Source: Chloroflexota bacterium
GTDB taxonomy: Bacteria > Chloroflexota > Dehalococcoidia > Dehalococcoidales > RBG-16-60-22
Reading direction: 5' to 3'
Length of the DNA stretch: 9,884 bases
Assembly (NCBI GenBank): GCA_016875955.1
Contig: VGOH01000036.1
Span: forward strand, 1 to 9,884
Both the position numbers and the translations under genes were made by a program. The notes beneath the pieces are model-generated. The model was not told the DNA's origin. It saw only the letters and a program-made list of their open reading frames with translations, and searched no databases. This document shows positions 7,783-9,884 of the stretch, one piece after another (position 1 is the stretch's first letter; each line of letters starts with the position of its first letter).

Positions 7783-7811
7783 ATAATAGCAGACAAATTT
7801 TAACAAAACAA
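7783..7811 (-). promoter_or_regulatory. Candidate recA promoter
   Basis: Minus-strand TTGTTT (7811-7806) and TATTAT (7788-7783) are separated by exactly 17 bp, a good sigma-70-type pair. The predicted transcript start is near 7776, at the first recA codon, implying little or no leader. The spacer contains one arm of the AAATTTTAAC inverted repeat. Promoter-like AT-rich sequence can occur by chance, so confidence is moderate. Confidence 0.55.
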
Positions 7812-7854
7812 GGGTATTAAATATCACCGCAGGCTATTAAACGGGTTAAAATTT
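7795..7854. repeat. 10-bp inverted repeat flanking the nadE-recA gap
   Basis: AAATTTTAAC (7795-7804) and GTTAAAATTT (7845-7854) are perfect inverted copies with centres 50 bp apart, about five helical turns. One arm sits between the -35 and -10 boxes of the recA promoter candidate, so a pair of operator half-sites is conceivable. The arms are AT-rich and low in complexity, so chance is a real alternative. Confidence 0.4.
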
Positions 7855-7858
7855 TTGT

Positions 7859-8587
7859 TCAAAATTTTGGTATCGGCGGCAGGGAGCGCTTGTGGGCACT
7901 TCTGGCATTCATCGCTTCAACCTTTTTCCGCACTTCCTCTGTCGCCTTGCCGGTAAGGATGAAGTTATCCAATGCCTCGTAACTTAAGCCCATCTCGGCC
8001 TCGTCCGTCTGCCCCTCCCACAGCCCCGCCGAGGGTGGTTTATCAATGATTCCCCGGGGTATGCCGAGGCAGCGCGCCAGCTCCCTCACCTGGGACTTGA
8101 CCAGATTGCCCAGAGGCAGGATATCCACTCCACCGTCCCCGTACTTGGTGAAATAGCCGACGGTGAGCTCGCTGCGGTTTCCCGAGCCGGCCACCATATA
8201 GCCCAGCTGGTTGGCGATATAGTAGAGCGTCACCATCCGCAATCTCGGCTTCAGGTTGGCCTGCGCTAGACGTTCTTGTTCTGGTTTGCCCTTATACTCA
8301 GGCAGCCGGCTGATAATGGTTTCATAGACCGCATCAAGGGTCACCTCCACCGTGGCGATTTGAAATTTTCTAGCTGCCAAGAGAGCGTGTGCTTTATCTT
8401 CCGGGTTACTGTAACAGGGCATCATCACGCCCAGCGTGCTCTCGGGAAAGGCGCGCTTACACAGCACCGCCACCACCGCGGAGTCAATACCACCGCTCAT
8501 CCCGATTACCACCCCCCGACACCCCCTTGCCGTTACCTCATCCCTTATCCATGAGACCAGTTTCTCCGCCAGGGCCTCAATATTCAT
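7859..8587 (-). CDS. nadE: Ammonia-dependent NAD(+) synthetase
   Basis: 242 residues. The enzyme makes NAD from nicotinate adenine dinucleotide (NaAD), ATP and ammonia in the cytoplasm, the last step of NAD synthesis. The N-type ATP pyrophosphatase loop SGGIDS is at 31-36. The conserved GSGNRSE..GYFTKYGDG block is at 134-152, and the DKPPSAGLWEGQTDE substrate loop is at 182-196. There is no glutaminase domain, so free ammonia is the expected nitrogen source. The length is slightly under the 250-275 of many homologues but no motif is missing. The start is the ATG at 8587, set 5 nt after GGAGG; an ATG 4 nt upstream is out of frame and soon meets a stop. A strong promoter lies just upstream, and recA follows after 80 bp without an obvious terminator. 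Confidence 0.96.
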   Translation of the reverse strand: MNIEALAEKLVSWIRDEVTARGCRGVVIGMSGGIDSAVVAVLCKRAFPESTLGVMMPCYSNPEDKAHALLAARKFQIATVEVTLDAVYETIISRLPEYKGKPEQERLAQANLKPRLRMVTLYYIANQLGYMVAGSGNRSELTVGYFTKYGDGGVDILPLGNLVKSQVRELARCLGIPRGIIDKPPSAGLWEGQTDEAEMGLSYEALDNFILTGKATEEVRKKVEAMNARSAHKRSLPPIPKF

Positions 8588-8618
8588 TCATACCTCCGCT
8601 TTGGTGATGCGTTATTGC

Positions 8619-8648
8619 CAGTATACTACTGCCGTATCGGACGGTCAA
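8619..8648 (-). promoter_or_regulatory. nadE promoter with overlapping palindrome
   Basis: Minus-strand TTGACC (8648-8643), a 17-bp spacer and TATACT (8625-8620) make a near-consensus sigma-70 promoter, with transcription expected to start near 8613, about 25 nt before nadE. The -10 box is inside an imperfect palindrome, CAGTA-TAC-TACTG on the plus strand (8619-8631), which could be an operator. No regulator is encoded nearby in the window. Confidence 0.75.
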
Positions 8649-8692
8649 AAGGTTTTATTTGCCAATGGTTTTTCTTTCACTCACCCCCTGTG

Positions 8693-8750
8693 TCCCCCTC
8701 TCAAACAGGTTTGTCCTTTGCATCTATCTTAATAATGTTTGAGAGGGGGA
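8693..8750. repeat. 15-bp perfect inverted repeat spanning the recombinase stop codon
   Basis: TCCCCCTCTCAAACA (8693-8707) is matched by its exact reverse complement at 8736-8750, with 28 bp between. The recombinase stop codon (8703-8701) lies in the left arm. In RNA from either strand this would form a strong GC-rich hairpin. On the plus strand the right arm is followed four bases later by TTTTT; on the minus strand no T-run follows, so it is a poor intrinsic terminator for the recombinase. It may be a transcript end signal, a dispersed repeat, or part of an attachment/recombination site next to the recombinase remnant. Confidence 0.75.
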
Positions 8751-9555
8751 GAGATTTTTGAGAAGTAGTTTCGTTAACCCTAACACCCGCAAGGGGTAAG
8801 CTGCCGCTAATGAATACTGCCCGGTTTCTGATGGCAATCCGGCAGTTGAGTTTTAGAAGCATTTCCCTCAAAAGATGCGCCTGTTCGTCTGTCAGCTTCC
8901 GGAGTGTACCTACAGCCAAAGCTAGGAGCTTGGCTGATCTTTTCTTATCACCCCCTCGCTGTGCTTCTATCGCTTCTGCAACGGAGGCGCGTTCCCATGA
9001 CATGGGATGGGGTATTCCGTAACCTCCGGTATTGCACCTTTGCCAGGGCTTCGCTAGCTCATCCAGTGCGACCTCAACCTCAGCCAAATTGACCTGCGGG
9101 AGTGCATCAAGTTGAGCCTTAATCTTAGCCTTGGCTTGAAGTAATGATTCTCGTTCGGCGGAAAGCTCCCGTTTCTTGTCGTCAATAATGATAGAAGGAT
9201 AGTCTGCTAGCTCTTTTTCCAGCAGTATCTTCCACTCCCTGTTGTTTTCGGCCATGTTCTGCTCCACTTGAGCCTGGCCCTTTTCCAGCTTAGACCGTGA
9301 CTTCTGTGCCAGTTCCAGATATTCTTTTTGACTCTCGCGGTGCTGTAGATAGCGGCTAAATGCCTGGTACACCTCCCATTCGAGGTCATCCTTGTGCCAT
9401 GCTTTCTCCCCGCAGTGTTTTTCGCATCTATAGTAGTAGCGGTTGGTACCGGCCTTCGTTGGCTCAAACCTGTGCTTTTCGTAATAATGCCGGTTATCAC
9501 CCGTTTTCGTCGGGTCAAACCTTTCGCCGCTACCACAGTAGAGCAGGCCACATTC
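8701..9555 (-). pseudogene. Large serine recombinase remnant (C-terminal zinc ribbon and coiled coil only)
   Basis: Open frame of 284 codons between an in-frame TAA (9558-9556) and the stop at 8703-8701. The conserved part begins with GLLYCG at 9549, the typical entry to the recombinase zinc-ribbon domain. It continues through NRYYYRCEKHCGEKAWHK and a long charged coiled coil (SQKEYLELAQKSRSKLEK... to about 120 residues further), and ends in a small basic and hydrophobic tail. The catalytic serine domain and the DNA-binding recombinase domain, normally 250-350 residues upstream, are absent; the plus-strand DNA beyond 9556 codes for something else. The zinc site is damaged: CGSG stands where CGxCG is usual. 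The only in-frame GTG, at 9372, would leave just the coiled coil. It is probably a decayed mobile-element relic that cannot recombine by itself; whether the remaining protein is made is unknown. It ends about 110 bp before nadE. Confidence 0.8.
9415..9522 (-). repeat. Diverged tandem duplication inside the recombinase zinc ribbon
   Basis: Unit 1 (9522-9472, 51 bp) encodes RFDPTKTGDNRHYYEKH. Unit 2 (9471-9415, 57 bp) encodes RFEPTKAGTNRYYYRCEKH. They share 13 of 17 aligned residues and 37 of 51 aligned bases; unit 2 has two extra codons (RC), one of them a likely zinc-binding cysteine. The frame is kept, so this is an old in-frame duplication rather than recent slippage. Confidence 0.85.
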
Positions 9556-9884
9556 TTAAGGTCGTTTGCCGAAGAGTTTGACCAGCTAGGAGAGGCATGC
9601 TTGGAGACACGAGGGGTGTTGGTAGATTATCAGAACGTTCCCAAAGAAATGCCTGAAGAAGAAGCGGACATAGTTATTGATGCGCTAAGAGACTGCTGCC
9701 GGTCGGTTAAGTTTCTCTACAAAATTGCCCAGCTCGTCAAAGCTAGGGTCATCGATACTGAACTGCTTTACATCCTCTATTATGACGAGGTCTGGGGTTA
9801 TCTCACCGAGAAGCTGAAATTCCTGATGCGATGGGTAGGCACTGGACTTGACCTGGGGGCTAATTATAATGCGCACGAGCTAGC
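9487..9884 (+). CDS. Hypothetical protein, 3' end beyond window; possibly 5'-truncated
   Basis: The only plus-strand gene candidate: 132 codons from the ATG at 9487 to the right edge without a stop. I do not recognise the family with certainty. Residues from about 26 on look like real helical protein (FAEEFDQLGEACLETRG; then DIVIDALRDCCRSVKFLYKIAQLVK; then YILYYDEVWGYLTEKLKFL), loosely reminiscent of small helical domains such as DUF4760, but that is a guess. The first ~23 codons are antisense to the recombinase zinc ribbon, so the native start is doubtful. In-frame alternatives are GTG at 9616 and ATG at 9649. The likeliest history is that an event at about 9556 joined recombinase sequence to the middle of this gene. 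A minus-strand frame of 63 codons covers the same DNA but is less convincing. Confidence 0.5.
   Translation, partial: MPVITRFRRVKPFAATTVEQATFLRSFAEEFDQLGEACLETRGVLVDYQNVPKEMPEEEADIVIDALRDCCRSVKFLYKIAQLVKARVIDTELLYILYYDEVWGYLTEKLKFLMRWVGTGLDLGANYNAHEL

Noticed and set aside
9207..9551. Minus-strand frame of 114 codons over the recombinase zinc ribbon
   Set aside because: It is out of frame with the recognisable recombinase sequence, which continues in the neighbouring frame to 9555; its peptide resembles no known domain.
9685..9876. Minus-strand frame of 63 codons starting with GTG
   Set aside because: No ribosome site, a stop directly upstream, and the opposite strand has a longer frame with more protein-like composition; kept only as an alternative.
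1..9884. CRISPR array, tRNA, rRNA, riboswitch or defence island
   Set aside because: No regularly spaced repeats, cloverleaf, conserved rRNA stretch or recognisable defence genes were seen; the only intergenic spaces are short and accounted for.

Overview
The window looks like chromosomal DNA from an anaerobic bacterium, most likely of the Dehalococcoidia/Chloroflexota type. That placement is an inference from overall protein style, gene content and moderately high GC; no rRNA or tRNA is present to confirm it. Almost everything lies on the minus strand, so the story reads from right to left.

Right end (about 8.69-9.88 kb): an accessory patch. It holds the C-terminal part of a large serine recombinase that has lost its catalytic domain. 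The zinc-ribbon region of this remnant contains a diverged internal tandem duplication, and a 15-bp inverted repeat spans its stop codon. Beyond the break at about 9556, a plus-strand reading frame of unrecognised function runs off the right edge.

Middle (about 4.4-8.65 kb): housekeeping genes. nadE (ammonia-dependent NAD synthetase) has a near-consensus promoter. recA has its own candidate promoter just upstream. A hairpin with a UUCG loop and a run of six T separates recA from recX and could act as an attenuator. After recX come rny (ribonuclease Y) and ymdB (metallophosphoesterase); recA, rny and ymdB are also near each other in Bacillus.

Left part (1-4.4 kb): genes packed with gaps of 27 bp or less, or with overlaps. 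ymdB overlaps a PHP-domain phosphoesterase gene by 4 bp. A PlsY-type acyltransferase homologue with altered signature motifs follows, then a small zinc-binding membrane protein whose start codon overlaps the plsY stop by 1 bp. Last is a membrane b-type-cytochrome/iron-sulfur fusion of the HdrDE/EMO kind, cut by the left edge.

Together the run from recA to the left edge looks like one long operon or a set of overlapping transcripts. It joins DNA repair (recA, recX), RNA turnover (rny, possibly ymdB and the PHP protein), membrane lipid synthesis (plsY-like) and a membrane redox protein. I found no CRISPR array, tRNA, rRNA, intact insertion sequence or clear defence system. The most unusual material is the broken recombinase locus at the right end.
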